A stretch of 64,000 bases of DNA from Mesotoga sp. UBA6090 (GCF_002435945.1 NZ_DIXC01000060.1:78447-142446), one strand, 5' to 3'. Numbered from the stretch's first letter, positions 18,533 to 27,329 are shown. The notes: generated by a model not told the origin, from the sequence alone. Numbers and translations: made by a program.

Positions 18533-19518
18533 ACAAAGCTCTCCAATCCCCTCCAAGTCTTTTCTCTAACAAATCTTTCAAATACTGTAGCCTCAACAAA
18601 CAGTGTTTTGTCAAGTTCACCGTCGGGCATACTGATTCTCACACCGCCCTTTTGATCAATCAAATCCACTAGAGAAGACATATCGATCCTTGAAGTCCAG
18701 TCCTTTTTCCATAGTAGCTTGACAGATCGAAAGAAGTCCTCGACAATTCTGTTGTCACACGCTCCCAATTCCTCTGCAAGGCGCAATTCGATCATTCCTC
18801 CAACGATCAGAGAAACTTGATTTTCTGCCCTCAATCTGGAAGCTGTTTCGATATGCCTTCCAATTTCCTCGCCAACAACGGATTTCCCAATCTCGATTCC
18901 CCTCAGATACGCTTTTACTGAGGAGAAAATCACATCATCCCACAGTTCGGCAGACACTTCGCTGCCGGAAACCAAATGATTGAAGAGGTACTTGAACAAC
19001 CTCTTGTCGAAGGAAAGCGCAACGAGTAGCGGAAAGAGAAAATCGCTACGAGACAAGTGGCTGTAAGACCAGTAGCTGATCGATGAATCGATAAAAACTT
19101 TGTTGGGCAGCCCTCTAGACGAGAGTAAATCTTTTACAAACTCGAAATTCACTCCGAATCCATTCACAGCCGGCATTATTTGACTTACAGTGGTCGTGGG
19201 AAAGAGAAAAAGCTTCTCAATTTCTGTATGACCGGCAGATGCGTAGCCTACCAGATCGATAATCGAACCTCCGCCAATCACGGTAATAGCTTTGCTCTTG
19301 GATGTCCTTACCAGCTGATAGATTTCGAACACCCTGTCAATTGACTTTATGTGTTCACCGCCAGGCATCAAATATTCGTCTTTCAGCATCTTTCCGTAAA
19401 CCTTCTTGAATCCTGAGTCGACGATTCTTATGGACTGAGGAAGGCTATTGATAAGATCCTTCCCAAAAATCAGCTGACATTTGTCGACAGACTCGCTTGT
19501 AAAAGTGATTCTTCTCAT
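18529..19518 (-). CDS. 3-dehydroquinate synthase-like (AroB-fold) protein lacking standard active-site residues
   Basis: 329 aa. The fold is recognisable from VIGGGSIIDLVGYASAG (residues ~80-96; compare GGGxxxDxxGFxA in AroB) and LFPTTTVSQ (~105-113; compare PTTLLAQ). After that the usual VDSSVGGKTGVN is replaced by MPAVNGFGVN, and the GHTxGHAxE zinc-ligand stretch is absent. It is therefore unlikely to be a normal dehydroquinate synthase; a divergent sugar-phosphate cyclase or glycerol-dehydrogenase-like enzyme, or a non-enzymatic paralogue, are alternatives. It lies between M42 peptidase and envelope genes, not with aromatic-amino-acid genes. Confidence 0.6.
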   Translation of the reverse strand: MRRITFTSESVDKCQLIFGKDLINSLPQSIRIVDSGFKKVYGKMLKDEYLMPGGEHIKSIDRVFEIYQLVRTSKSKAITVIGGGSIIDLVGYASAGHTEIEKLFLFPTTTVSQIMPAVNGFGVNFEFVKDLLSSRGLPNKVFIDSSISYWSYSHLSRSDFLFPLLVALSFDKRLFKYLFNHLVSGSEVSAELWDDVIFSSVKAYLRGIEIGKSVVGEEIGRHIETASRLRAENQVSLIVGGMIELRLAEELGACDNRIVEDFFRSVKLLWKKDWTSRIDMSSLVDLIDQKGGVRISMPDGELDKTLFVEATVFERFVREKTWRGLESFV

Positions 19519-20525
19519 TCCACTCCTTCTTCTGCAAGGGCCTTCAGTAGTCGGACGGCATTGAGAACGTCGTCGTAGTCAACCATTTCGTGTGGAGAAT
19601 GCACATATCTACACGGAATCGAGACTGTTCCCGAAGCTATGCCTCTTCCGGTCGTCTGATATCCTCTCGCATCAGTACCTCCGAATATCAGAACCTCGTA
19701 CTGAGTGGGAATATCCCTTTTCTCAGCAACTTCCTTAAGTCTGGAAACAACTCTTGAAGAGCTAATGCTTCCACGATCTTTAATTTTTATGGTCGGACCT
19801 CCTCCAAGATTAAAGCCCATTCGCTTGAAAGATTTGGGAGTATCCGGTCCCGCAGTTACATCTATTGCAACTGCCATATCAGGCATAATATCAAAAGCGG
19901 CAACACAGGCTCCTACGATTCCAACTTCTTCCTGAACCGCAAAGACAAAATAAACGTCATCTTCGGGTTGCTCCAGTTCCTTCAGCACCTGAATCATTAT
20001 CGCGCATGCAATCCTGTCGTCCATTGACTTTGAAACTAGTCTCTTTCCGAGATCAACGAATGTTGAATCATATGTCCCAAAGGTTCCAACTGGAGCTTTT
20101 TTCTCGGCGTCTTCTTTATCAGTAGCGCCAATATCAACGAAGATGTGGTCATAGTCGAGACTTTTCATTGTCTCTCTTAAATCCTTGACTGTCTCCCCTT
20201 CAACATCTACAACTCCTGAAGCCCCCGTATCAAAGACCAGTCTCGAACCCAGAAGCATATACGGGGAGAGACCTCCTATGGAATCCACTCTCAGAAAACC
20301 CTTCGAATCTACGTGAGTAACAACCACACCGATTTCGTCCATATGACCGTCAAACAAAAGTTTTCTGCCGCTCTTCCCTTTCTTAAGAGCGACAAGATTT
20401 CCCAGAGGATCTATCTTCATCTCATCAACATAGGGTTTGATCCCTCCAGCTATTACTTCTCTTATTGCATGCTCTCTGCCGCTGGGAGAACTAATCGTGA
20501 CCAGCTTTTCAATAAGACTTTTCAT
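19515..20525 (-). CDS. M42 family metallo-aminopeptidase (copy 1)
   Basis: 336 aa, dinuclear Zn/Co aminopeptidase of the TET type that trims peptides inside dodecameric tetrahedra. Metal ligands and base are present: FDGHMDE, SMDDRIAC, VQEEVG, AIDVTAG and YVHSPHE. It is one of three tandem paralogues (19515-22572), each overlapping the next by 4 nt. T. maritima has a similar triplet beside minC (recalled, not checked). Confidence 0.9.
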   Translation of the reverse strand: MKSLIEKLVTISSPSGREHAIREVIAGGIKPYVDEMKIDPLGNLVALKKGKSGRKLLFDGHMDEIGVVVTHVDSKGFLRVDSIGGLSPYMLLGSRLVFDTGASGVVDVEGETVKDLRETMKSLDYDHIFVDIGATDKEDAEKKAPVGTFGTYDSTFVDLGKRLVSKSMDDRIACAIMIQVLKELEQPEDDVYFVFAVQEEVGIVGACVAAFDIMPDMAVAIDVTAGPDTPKSFKRMGFNLGGGPTIKIKDRGSISSSRVVSRLKEVAEKRDIPTQYEVLIFGGTDARGYQTTGRGIASGTVSIPCRYVHSPHEMVDYDDVLNAVRLLKALAEEGVE

Positions 20526-21562
20526 CTAGACAGCACCTTCCCTTCCTTAACTAATATACTGGCAAGTTCGGCAACTCCAAGAAAATCGTTGATGTTTATT
20601 ATTGAGGTTGGAGAATGAATGTATCTCGAAGGAGTGGAGATTACTCCCGAAGGTATGCCAGAAACGACTCTTGCAAGTCTCGCTGCGTCAGTACCTCCAG
20701 CTATTCTGCTTTTGTACTGAAAGCTTAATGAGTTCGACTTAGCGGTTTCTACAATAGTATCAAGGATCTTCTTGTCAAGAACGAGCCCACTATGGGCGAA
20801 TGTTAAGACCGGTCCTCTTCCAAGACTTGTGGCCCACCTGTAATCAGGAAGCTCTGGATTGTCTCCGGCAGTAGTGTTTTCAAAGACTAGGGCAACATCC
20901 GGCTTTATCTGATTTGCAGCGACTCCGCTGCCCCTTAAACCTACCTCTTCCTGAACAACCCAGGCAAAGTAGAGATCGAAATCAGTCGAAGTTCCATCAA
21001 GACTTTCAAGCACTCTTATGAGCACCTCACAACCAGTCCTGTCGTCAAGGGATTTTGCAACTGCGTAGTCACCTATTTCATTATATGGAGTATCGAAAAA
21101 TACCGGATCACCAATTCTATGACTCTTAGAAGCTTCATCTTTCTTGGAATAGCCCAAATAGATCCTCAATTTACCCATACTGGGCGTTTTTAGAATAGAT
21201 GACGGATCTTGAGTATGTATCGCTTCAAATCCGATCACTCCAGGAGTAAGGCTTTCTCCCACCAAGACCTTCTTACCCATGAGCACTCTAGGATCTACTC
21301 CTCCAATATTGGTAAAAGATAGCGTACCATCTTCATTGATCTTCTTCACCATTAGTCCGACTTCGTCCGTGTGAGCCAGAAGCATTAGTTTCTTTGAAGT
21401 TTTCCCATTTCCCTTCTTAAAGGCAATTAAGTTTCCAACTGTGTCTATCCAGATGTCGTCAACCTTGGCCTCAACGGTTTCTTTGATATAGGAGGAGACT
21501 TTTTCTTCGAATCCGGAAATCCCCGGTAATTCACACAGCTTCTTCAATCTCTCAAGTTTCAT
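20522..21562 (-). CDS. M42 family metallo-aminopeptidase (copy 2)
   Basis: 346 aa from the ATG at 21562, in an ATGA overlap; a longer upstream frame lies inside copy 3. Motifs are LAHTDEVG, SLDDRTGC, VQEEVGLRG and YIHSPTS. Where copies 1 and 3 have AxDVT this copy has VFENTTAGD, marking it as a different M42 subfamily. The copies could form hetero-oligomers with different specificities, as reported for some TET peptidases. Confidence 0.9.
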   Translation of the reverse strand: MKLERLKKLCELPGISGFEEKVSSYIKETVEAKVDDIWIDTVGNLIAFKKGNGKTSKKLMLLAHTDEVGLMVKKINEDGTLSFTNIGGVDPRVLMGKKVLVGESLTPGVIGFEAIHTQDPSSILKTPSMGKLRIYLGYSKKDEASKSHRIGDPVFFDTPYNEIGDYAVAKSLDDRTGCEVLIRVLESLDGTSTDFDLYFAWVVQEEVGLRGSGVAANQIKPDVALVFENTTAGDNPELPDYRWATSLGRGPVLTFAHSGLVLDKKILDTIVETAKSNSLSFQYKSRIAGGTDAARLARVVSGIPSGVISTPSRYIHSPTSIININDFLGVAELASILVKEGKVLSR

Positions 21563-22572
21563 AGGCTCTCGCCTCCCTTCAGCGAGATGAAGAAACCTGC
21601 AAGCAATCGTGCCGTGCATGCGACATCGCTAATCTGAACAACTTCAACCGGAGTGTGCATAAACATTTGTGGAAGGGAGAGAAGCAGTGTTGGAACCCCA
21701 CTTCCGGCTATCTGGACGTTGTCTGCATCGGTTCCCGTTCGTCCCGGTCCGAACTCATATTGAACTTTGAATTCTTTATCTTTCGCGTAGTTATCAAGCA
21801 ACTTGAAATATCCCTTGTGAATGTTTGGACCGCCAACAGATAAAGCGGGCCCCTTCCCGATCTCAATATCGCTCTCTTTATCATGATGAGTTACATCCAT
21901 TGCAACTCCGAGATCGATTTCAAGCGATTCAGCGGCGCCCTTAGCCCCAACTGCTCCAACCTCTTCCCTTGTGGTAAACACAAAGTAGACGGTGGGAGTT
22001 GAGACATATTTCGAAAGCTCTTTCGCAGTCTCTATGCTGATCGCTGCACAGGCTCTGTCATCTAGAGCTTTACCGGAGATTTTTCCGTTCATTTCAAACG
22101 CCGAGAAATCTACTACTGCAAGATCACCAATGTCGATCTTTGTGTAATCAGGGTTGATTGAAGCGTCGATGAAGAGCTCATCGAATGAGGGTACCTCTCC
22201 TCTAGTCTCTTTCTTCTGGAGATGCGGAGCAAGCATCCCGATCACCCCGGATCTTTCCTTTCCGTCTTTGCTCTTTATTCTTACTCTTTGAGAGATAAGG
22301 ACCTTCGGATCGATACCTCCAAGTTCTTCGAATCTAGCGAATCCTCTTTCATCGATTTTGGAAATCACCAGAGAGACTTCATCTACGTGAGTAAATATGC
22401 CTATTCTCTTTCCTGTTCCTTTCTTGACTGCAATGAGATTTCCAATTTCATCTGTGTAGATCTCATCAACGAAGGGACCTATTTCTTGTCTAATTACTGA
22501 ATGTACTTCATCTTCATATCCCACAGGTCCAAAAGCATTGGAGAGATCCATTAACAAACGGGCTAAACTCAA
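21559..22572 (-). CDS. M42 family metallo-aminopeptidase (copy 3)
   Basis: 337 aa. Motifs are FTHVDEVS, ALDDRACA, REEVGAVG, AMDVTHHD and FMHTPVE, so the metal centre and catalytic Glu are intact. It overlaps minC by 4 nt and copy 2 by 4 nt. It is closest in its AMDVT segment to copy 1. Confidence 0.9.
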   Translation of the reverse strand: MSLARLLMDLSNAFGPVGYEDEVHSVIRQEIGPFVDEIYTDEIGNLIAVKKGTGKRIGIFTHVDEVSLVISKIDERGFARFEELGGIDPKVLISQRVRIKSKDGKERSGVIGMLAPHLQKKETRGEVPSFDELFIDASINPDYTKIDIGDLAVVDFSAFEMNGKISGKALDDRACAAISIETAKELSKYVSTPTVYFVFTTREEVGAVGAKGAAESLEIDLGVAMDVTHHDKESDIEIGKGPALSVGGPNIHKGYFKLLDNYAKDKEFKVQYEFGPGRTGTDADNVQIAGSGVPTLLLSLPQMFMHTPVEVVQISDVACTARLLAGFFISLKGGESL

Positions 22573-23225
22573 CTTGCCTCCCCCTTTACTTCAAACTTGA
22601 CATCAGCTGCCTCTTCAACTACAATTCTTCCGGTCCTAACATGAGCAACCGCAGGACCCTCGAAGTGATCGTATTCCTGAGTTAGAAAATTGCCTATCTG
22701 AATTAGCGAAGGCTGTAAATCAATTGCCGCAATGATCCCCGTCTCGCCCTGGGAATAACCGGCTCTTAGAACACCTTTTGCACTTCCAAATATGACAACG
22801 CTTCCACCCGCAATAACTTCTGCGCCGGGATGAACATTTCCCACAACCACTACATCGTAGTTATGAACAACTATTTGTCCCGATCTTAGATTCCTTCTGA
22901 TAATTTGGGCTCCCCGCACCTCAGTGATCTTCTCTCTAACAAGATCATATTTCTGACCGACTTTTACGTCCTTTTGCTCCATACTTCCAACAAGTATATC
23001 TTTTACATGTACTCCAAGGTCGCTGAGTAAAGAGACAATCTTCACTATATCGTCCGGTTTGCTTGTATCCTGAGTAAGCATCAAGGAAATTTCATCGCCC
23101 CCCGAGAAAAAATCCTTTGCGTCGGCAAACTTTTTCATGATATCCTGCCTCAGTTCATCGACGCTCCTGTACGAATCAATGAGAAGTATCAGCCCCTTCT
23201 TCGTCATTCTGAAGTCAATCGGCAC
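22569..23225 (-). CDS. minC: Septum site-determining protein MinC
   Basis: Inhibitor of FtsZ ring assembly. About 218 aa from the GTG at 23225, which follows AAAGGGGTG and gives VPIDFRMTKKGLILL; a TTG at 23246 lies almost at the inferred transcription start and is less likely. N-terminal MinC_N is followed by the C-terminal beta-helix with VVHNYDVVVVGNVHPGAEVIAGGSVVIFGSAKG and IAAIDLQPSLIQIG. It is the first gene of the 20-gene run. minD/minE are not in the window. Confidence 0.93.
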   Translation of the reverse strand: MPIDFRMTKKGLILLIDSYRSVDELRQDIMKKFADAKDFFSGGDEISLMLTQDTSKPDDIVKIVSLLSDLGVHVKDILVGSMEQKDVKVGQKYDLVREKITEVRGAQIIRRNLRSGQIVVHNYDVVVVGNVHPGAEVIAGGSVVIFGSAKGVLRAGYSQGETGIIAAIDLQPSLIQIGNFLTQEYDHFEGPAVAHVRTGRIVVEEAADVKFEVKGEAS

Positions 23226-23247
23226 TATGATCACCCCTTTCTTCAAG

Positions 23248-23256
23248 ATTCTATCA
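23248..23256 (-). promoter_or_regulatory. Extended -10 promoter for the minC-bamA run
   Basis: On the minus strand the sequence reads TGATAGAAT, a TGn-extended -10. No good -35 is seen at 17 nt. Transcription would begin near 23241, ~16 nt before the GTG of minC. It is the only obvious promoter I find for the 20-gene run. Confidence 0.5.
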
Positions 23257-23329
23257 TGAAAAAACCCTCCCTAAAGCCCGTTGATCTTCAGAAATTGGTG
23301 TGCTGCGACCACGAAAGAAGCTCGACCTC

Positions 23330-23358
23330 TTGACCGTGAAGAGTTTATAGTGTAATAT
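23330..23358 (+). promoter_or_regulatory. Promoter of the tRNA cluster
   Basis: TTGACC (23330-23335), 17-nt spacer, TAATAT (23353-23358). The predicted start is about 9 nt before tRNA-Glu. Confidence 0.65.
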
Positions 23359-23373
23359 AAAATACGTGCTTCG

Positions 23374-23449
23374 GCCCTCATCGTCTAGTGGCCTAGGACA
23401 CTGGCCTTTCACGCCGGCGACCGGGGTTCAAATCCCCGTGAGGGCGCCA
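23374..23449 (+). tRNA. tRNA-Glu(TTC)
   Basis: Full cloverleaf: acceptor GCCCTCA/TGAGGGC, discriminator G, and CCA encoded in the DNA. The anticodon loop is CTTTCAC (anticodon TTC), and the T arm has GGTTCAAATCC. First of three tRNAs on one transcript. Confidence 0.97.
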
Positions 23450-23454
23450 GTGGT

Positions 23455-23529
23455 GGAAGCGTAGCTCAGAGGAAGAGCGTCTGCCTTACAAGCAGAAGGC
23501 CACAGGTTCGATCCCTGTCGCTTCCACCA
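23455..23529 (+). tRNA. tRNA-Val(TAC)
   Basis: Acceptor GGAAGCG/CGCTTCC, discriminator A, encoded CCA. The anticodon loop CTTACAA gives TAC. D arm GCTCAGAGGAAGAGC and T arm GGTTCGATCC are canonical. Confidence 0.97.
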
Positions 23530-23536
23530 GATTGAT

Positions 23537-23612
23537 GGCGAGGTAGCTCAGCAGGTAGAGCAGCGGACTGAAAATCCGTGTGTCGACGGTTCGATTCCGT
23601 CCCTTGCCACCA
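23537..23612 (+). tRNA. tRNA-Phe(GAA)
   Basis: Acceptor GGCGAGG/CCTTGCC with one G-T pair, discriminator A, encoded CCA. The anticodon loop CTGAAAA gives GAA. T arm GGTTCGATTCC. Confidence 0.97.
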
Positions 23613-23630
23613 GCTTTAATGAATTCTTTG

Positions 23631-23656
23631 ATGTGCCCTTCGGGGCATATTTTTTT
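23631..23656 (+). terminator. Intrinsic terminator of the tRNA cluster
   Basis: Eight-bp stem ATGTGCCC/GGGCATAT with a TTCG tetraloop, followed by six T. It ends the tRNA transcript 20 nt after tRNA-Phe. Confidence 0.92.
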
Positions 23657-23658
23657 GA

Positions 23659-23688
23659 TTGAACTCACTGTAAAGTAGCTGCTATAAT
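23659..23688 (+). promoter_or_regulatory. Promoter of niaR-niaP
   Basis: TTGAAC (23659-23664), 18-nt spacer, perfect TATAAT (23683-23688). A strong AGGAGGTG site precedes the niaR ATG. Because NiaR is normally autoregulated, its operator should lie here; I could not identify it with confidence. Confidence 0.7.
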
Positions 23689-23711
23689 GTGACTGTTGCA
23701 GGAGGTGAAAG

Positions 23712-24221
23712 ATGGAGAAGCCAGAAAGACAACGTTACATTGTTGAAGCCTTAAAACGTTCAACCAGTCCCGTAAAGGGACAGGCTCTCTCTCTGGAAAC
23801 CGGTGTCAGTAGACAGATGATAGTGAAGGACATAGAAGAACTGAGACAAAGAGAATTCAACATATCGTCGACCCCGAGAGGCTACGTTCTCAATGAAAGA
23901 AAGAGCTGCAGAATGGTCGTTTCCGTAAAACATTCAGAAGAGGACATTTATAAGGAGCTTTCAGAGATAATTAAAGCCGGTGGACGCGTTATCGATGTAA
24001 GCATAATTCATGCCGTATACGGAGAACTGAAAGGAAAACTGAACCTGTCAAACATGGACGATCTTAACAGGTTCATCGCAGCTTTGAAAGCATCTCATGC
24101 CGTACCACTTCTTAGCCTTTCAAAGGACGGTGTTCATCTTCACACAATAGAGGCAGATACCGAAGAAGCTCTTGGAAGAATAAGAGACACACTGAAAAGA
24201 AATGGCTTTTTGGTTACCTGA
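23712..24221 (+). CDS. niaR: Niacin-responsive repressor NiaR (HTH-3H)
   Basis: 169 aa. The N-terminal winged HTH (residues ~5-60; LSLETGVSRQMIVKDIEEL) is followed by the 3H ligand domain named for three conserved histidines, seen in SIIHAVYGEL, KASHAVPLL and HLHTIEA. In Firmicutes and Thermotogota this family represses NAD synthesis and niacin uptake genes with nicotinate as co-repressor. The next gene, 11 nt downstream, is an MFS transporter fitting NiaP. Confidence 0.9.
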   Translation: MEKPERQRYIVEALKRSTSPVKGQALSLETGVSRQMIVKDIEELRQREFNISSTPRGYVLNERKSCRMVVSVKHSEEDIYKELSEIIKAGGRVIDVSIIHAVYGELKGKLNLSNMDDLNRFIAALKASHAVPLLSLSKDGVHLHTIEADTEEALGRIRDTLKRNGFLVT

Positions 24222-24232
24222 AGGAGGCTCTC

Positions 24233-25510
24233 ATGAACATTGACGAAGTAATTCAAAAGTATGTAACTACCGCCAGAAGAACCAGGATGCTTATTTTGAC
24301 TTCACTTGAGTGGATGCTCGTGGCCGGTGGAGTAATGATTACCTCACTCACACTTCCATCGATTATCGCTGATCTTGCTGACACTACTGGAGATCAAAAC
24401 ATGATGGCCAGCTCAGTATTTGCAGGAATGCTATTAGGCGCACTCTTTTCTGGTGCAATTTCCGATAGATTCGGAAGAAAATGGACGAACCTTTTTCTTC
24501 TGTTGATTGCCGGTCCTGCCACAGGAATTACAGGAGCTTCTCTTTCGATGAGAATGTTTACCTTAGGAAGGTTCATTTCAGGTTTCGGTTATGGCGGCCT
24601 TCTGCCCGTCGTCAATGCTTACTTGACTGAGTTTTCATCAATAAGAATCCGAGGTCTCTATCTTGCTCTTCTAGAATCTAGCTGGGCAATCGGCAGCATT
24701 ATCACCGGGGGATTCACAATGATCACACTAAACACTTATGGGTGGCGCTCGTCATATTATTTTCTCGCAATATTCAGCATCCCTCTACTAATAATCTCCT
24801 TCTTCCTTCCAGAAAGCCCAAAATACGAGTTCATGAAGAAGGGAAAGTCCGCTCTGGAGAAGATACTTGGAAGGAGCATCGACGAAGAGATAGAAATGCA
24901 CAGGAAGTCAAAGCAACCACTTCTTGGACTTTTCAGGAGTGGCCTAGCCCGAAGAACAATCATGATCTGGATTAGCTGGTTCTCGGTAAGTTTCGTTTAT
25001 TATGGAATTTACACGTGGGCGCCTAAGATTTTCATGTCTAAGGGCCTGACTCCTGTCTCATCACTCTGGTACACTTTCTTCATGTTGATTATGCAGCTTC
25101 CCGGTTATTTGACCGCAGCACTGCTTATTGAAAAGATCGGAAGAAAACCCTCCCTCACATTCTTTTTCGGTGGGATGGCAGTTTCTTCAATTATAATGGC
25201 CTTTGTAAGCAGCTCCGGACTTCTCTTGTTCGCAAGCGTCTTGATTTCTCTTTTTGTTCTTGGCGCATGGGGAATGGTCTACGCCTATACGCCCGAATTA
25301 TATCCCACAGAGATGCGCGCGCTCGGAAATGGAACATCAGGAGTCATGGCACGAGCAGCGGGGATAATCGCACCATATTTCACAAGCTTGATCATGGGAA
25401 TCACCGGAAGCGTTCTTCTCGTAATGGTATTCATGTCTTCTCTTAGCATCCTTGCGGCGATAATTGTATCAAAGCTGGGTATAGAGACGAAACAGACGAT
25501 CATAGAATAG
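24233..25510 (+). CDS. niaP: MFS transporter, probable niacin transporter NiaP
   Basis: 425 aa, 12 predicted membrane helices. The MFS signature between helices 2 and 3 is DRFGRKW, with a second loop EKIGRKP in the C-terminal half. ATG with GGAGG just upstream, in the same operon as niaR. Function as a nicotinate importer is inferred from that linkage and similarity to the sugar-transporter-like NiaP family; other organic acids are possible. Confidence 0.78.
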   Translation: MNIDEVIQKYVTTARRTRMLILTSLEWMLVAGGVMITSLTLPSIIADLADTTGDQNMMASSVFAGMLLGALFSGAISDRFGRKWTNLFLLLIAGPATGITGASLSMRMFTLGRFISGFGYGGLLPVVNAYLTEFSSIRIRGLYLALLESSWAIGSIITGGFTMITLNTYGWRSSYYFLAIFSIPLLIISFFLPESPKYEFMKKGKSALEKILGRSIDEEIEMHRKSKQPLLGLFRSGLARRTIMIWISWFSVSFVYYGIYTWAPKIFMSKGLTPVSSLWYTFFMLIMQLPGYLTAALLIEKIGRKPSLTFFFGGMAVSSIIMAFVSSSGLLLFASVLISLFVLGAWGMVYAYTPELYPTEMRALGNGTSGVMARAAGIIAPYFTSLIMGITGSVLLVMVFMSSLSILAAIIVSKLGIETKQTIIE

Positions 25511-25855
25511 AGAATCGGCTGTTACTTCTCGGAAAAATCTCATTGCATTGGCTTAAGAAAATACATTATTGAAGGCACACTCTGTATCATAAATGCGGAG
25601 GATTTCTGGTTTTACTTTGCACGATCTCACTGACCAACATTCGACAAGAAGGAAATTTCGACGTGTCTTGGCACACAATGTCTGTTTTACAATCTAGAAA
25701 TTGAACATTGTAATTTACACCTCCACTTTTATTAAGTGCATTATTAAAATTTGAAATTCTTCAGTAGACTGATTCCTTCCACTTTCAGCTAGTAAAGCGG
25801 ATATTATTTTTTATCGGGGTTGCGGTCTTTTTGCTTACTGGATGGAGGGATCTCA
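25511..25855 (+). other. AT-rich intergenic region
   Basis: 345 bases between niaP and the DUF2089 pseudogene. No open frame with a start site, tRNA or clear hairpin terminator was found. It probably carries the promoter of the former DUF2089 gene, but I cannot point to a convincing -35/-10 pair. Confidence 0.5.
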
Positions 25856-26213
25856 ATGAAGAAACGACTTGACAAGTGTCCTAGCTGCGGCGGACTTCTA
25901 GCAATCACTGAGTATGCCTGTCAGAATTGCAGGACTAAAATAATCGGGACGTTTTCACAAGACGAACTGCTCTCCCTTCTTGACTAGCTTAGACTTTCTC
26001 AAGGTTTTTATCAAGAACAGAGGTAATCTCTCAGAACTTCAGAAAAAATTGAATATCTCTTATCCAACTGCCAGGAGCAAATTGTAAGAGCTGGTGACGA
26101 GTTTGGGGTTCGAGCTTGCAAATCGCCAGATTCAGGAGGCTTCAAAGATCATCAGAAAATTCGAAGAGGGCGATCTAAACCCGGAGTAAGCAGCTGAACT
26201 TCTTGTAGAATAA
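25856..26213 (+). pseudogene. Broken DUF2089 (zinc-ribbon plus HTH) gene
   Basis: The first frame (25856-25987) encodes MKKRLDKCPSCGG...YACQNCRTKIIG, a two-CxxC zinc ribbon, and stops after 43 codons. The rest of the family's sequence continues one base out of frame from about 25992 (DFLKVFIKNRGNLSEL, then NISYPTARSKL). It is broken again by TAA at 26085 and TAA at 26187, each where a Glu codon is expected, and ends at 26213. One frameshift plus two nonsense codons make a real pseudogene likely rather than a single sequencing error. Confidence 0.82.
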
Positions 26214-26397
26214 AAAAGAGAAAACAGGGATTTGCTCACCGTCTCTTTGTACTGAGCTATTTCGTGCAGAGCTAATGATGATTGCAGCTTCAATAAATCA
26301 ATGGCAACTGTACCACCAACTTCGAAACGACCTTCACAACAAAAGATGGTATATTATTTATTGTTACTTCAGAACTTCCTGAAATGGGGTGTCCCGG

Positions 26398-27312
26398 ATG
26401 AAAGTAGTTAAGGCTCTCTTTCTGATCCTGCTCATCGGCATAGCACTGGTAGTGGTGAACAGCATTTTTAGCGTGACGATGGCAAGAATCTACTTCAACC
26501 GGATAGAAAGAGACGGAAGGTATCTAAAAGTGGATGAAGAGGAGCTTTTCTTGAAGATCCTTGGAGAAGGGAAGCCAACTTTAATGATTCATGGATTCCC
26601 AGGATCTCACGTTGACTTTCAAGAACTTGCAGAGCTGCTTTCATCAAATAGAAGAATCTACATGATAGACCTACCTGGGTTTGGTTTGTCTACCGCTTCT
26701 AACAAGGGTGATTATTCAGAGAAAGGGTATGCCGACCTTACCGTTGATTTGATGGACCTTCTGAACATTGAGAAGGCTGATGTCATAGGCCACTCATTGG
26801 GGGGAGAAGTGGGTCTGAATCTAGCTTATTACTATCCGGAAAGAATGGAAAGCCTTGTCTTAATAGATGCCTCTCCATATGGAGAGAGAGATTTCTTGCC
26901 CGACTTTGTATCAAGCAACAAGATTCTTTCTTGGCTCGCAATGAGGTTTTTTTATCAGACATATCCAATTCAAAGATACATCTATCTTAGAAGACTTGGA
27001 AATCGAAGCAACTTCAAGTCTGAGGAGTTTGGGAAGTACTTTGCGCTTGTAGATCATATGCCCGTCTCCTTCTTATATGAGTTCATGCGGGGAAACGACG
27101 GAGCTCTCTTTTCACAATCACTTGGTGAGATCGATTGCAGCACACTGATTCTTTGGGGGGAACGAGACAAGATTTCTCCCCTGAGTTATGGAGAGAAGCT
27201 ATCTAAAGAGCTTTCTGACAGCATTCTAACGGTAATTGAGGGTGCGGGGCACGCTCCCTTTATCGAGTATCCCAAAAGAGTAGCTGAAGAGATAACTGGC
27301 TTTCTAGAGTAA
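26398..27312 (+). CDS. Alpha/beta hydrolase, membrane-anchored
   Basis: 304 aa from the ATG at 26398 (TGGGGTG upstream); a GTG at 26389 is also in frame. An N-terminal membrane helix (ALFLILLIGIALVVVNSIF) precedes a canonical alpha/beta-hydrolase domain: oxyanion HGFPGS near residue 70, nucleophile elbow GHSLGG, acid in LWGERDKIS and His in GAGHAPF. Probably an esterase or lipase-like enzyme facing the periplasm; substrate unknown. It is intact although broken genes lie on both sides. Confidence 0.82.
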   Translation: MKVVKALFLILLIGIALVVVNSIFSVTMARIYFNRIERDGRYLKVDEEELFLKILGEGKPTLMIHGFPGSHVDFQELAELLSSNRRIYMIDLPGFGLSTASNKGDYSEKGYADLTVDLMDLLNIEKADVIGHSLGGEVGLNLAYYYPERMESLVLIDASPYGERDFLPDFVSSNKILSWLAMRFFYQTYPIQRYIYLRRLGNRSNFKSEEFGKYFALVDHMPVSFLYEFMRGNDGALFSQSLGEIDCSTLILWGERDKISPLSYGEKLSKELSDSILTVIEGAGHAPFIEYPKRVAEEITGFLE

Positions 27313-27329
27313 AAAGGGAGGCTAAACAG

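Noticed and set aside
25856..26213. Programmed frameshift or stop readthrough producing a full DUF2089 protein
   Set aside because: One frameshift and two separate TAA codons at Glu positions would all need recoding; decay is far simpler.
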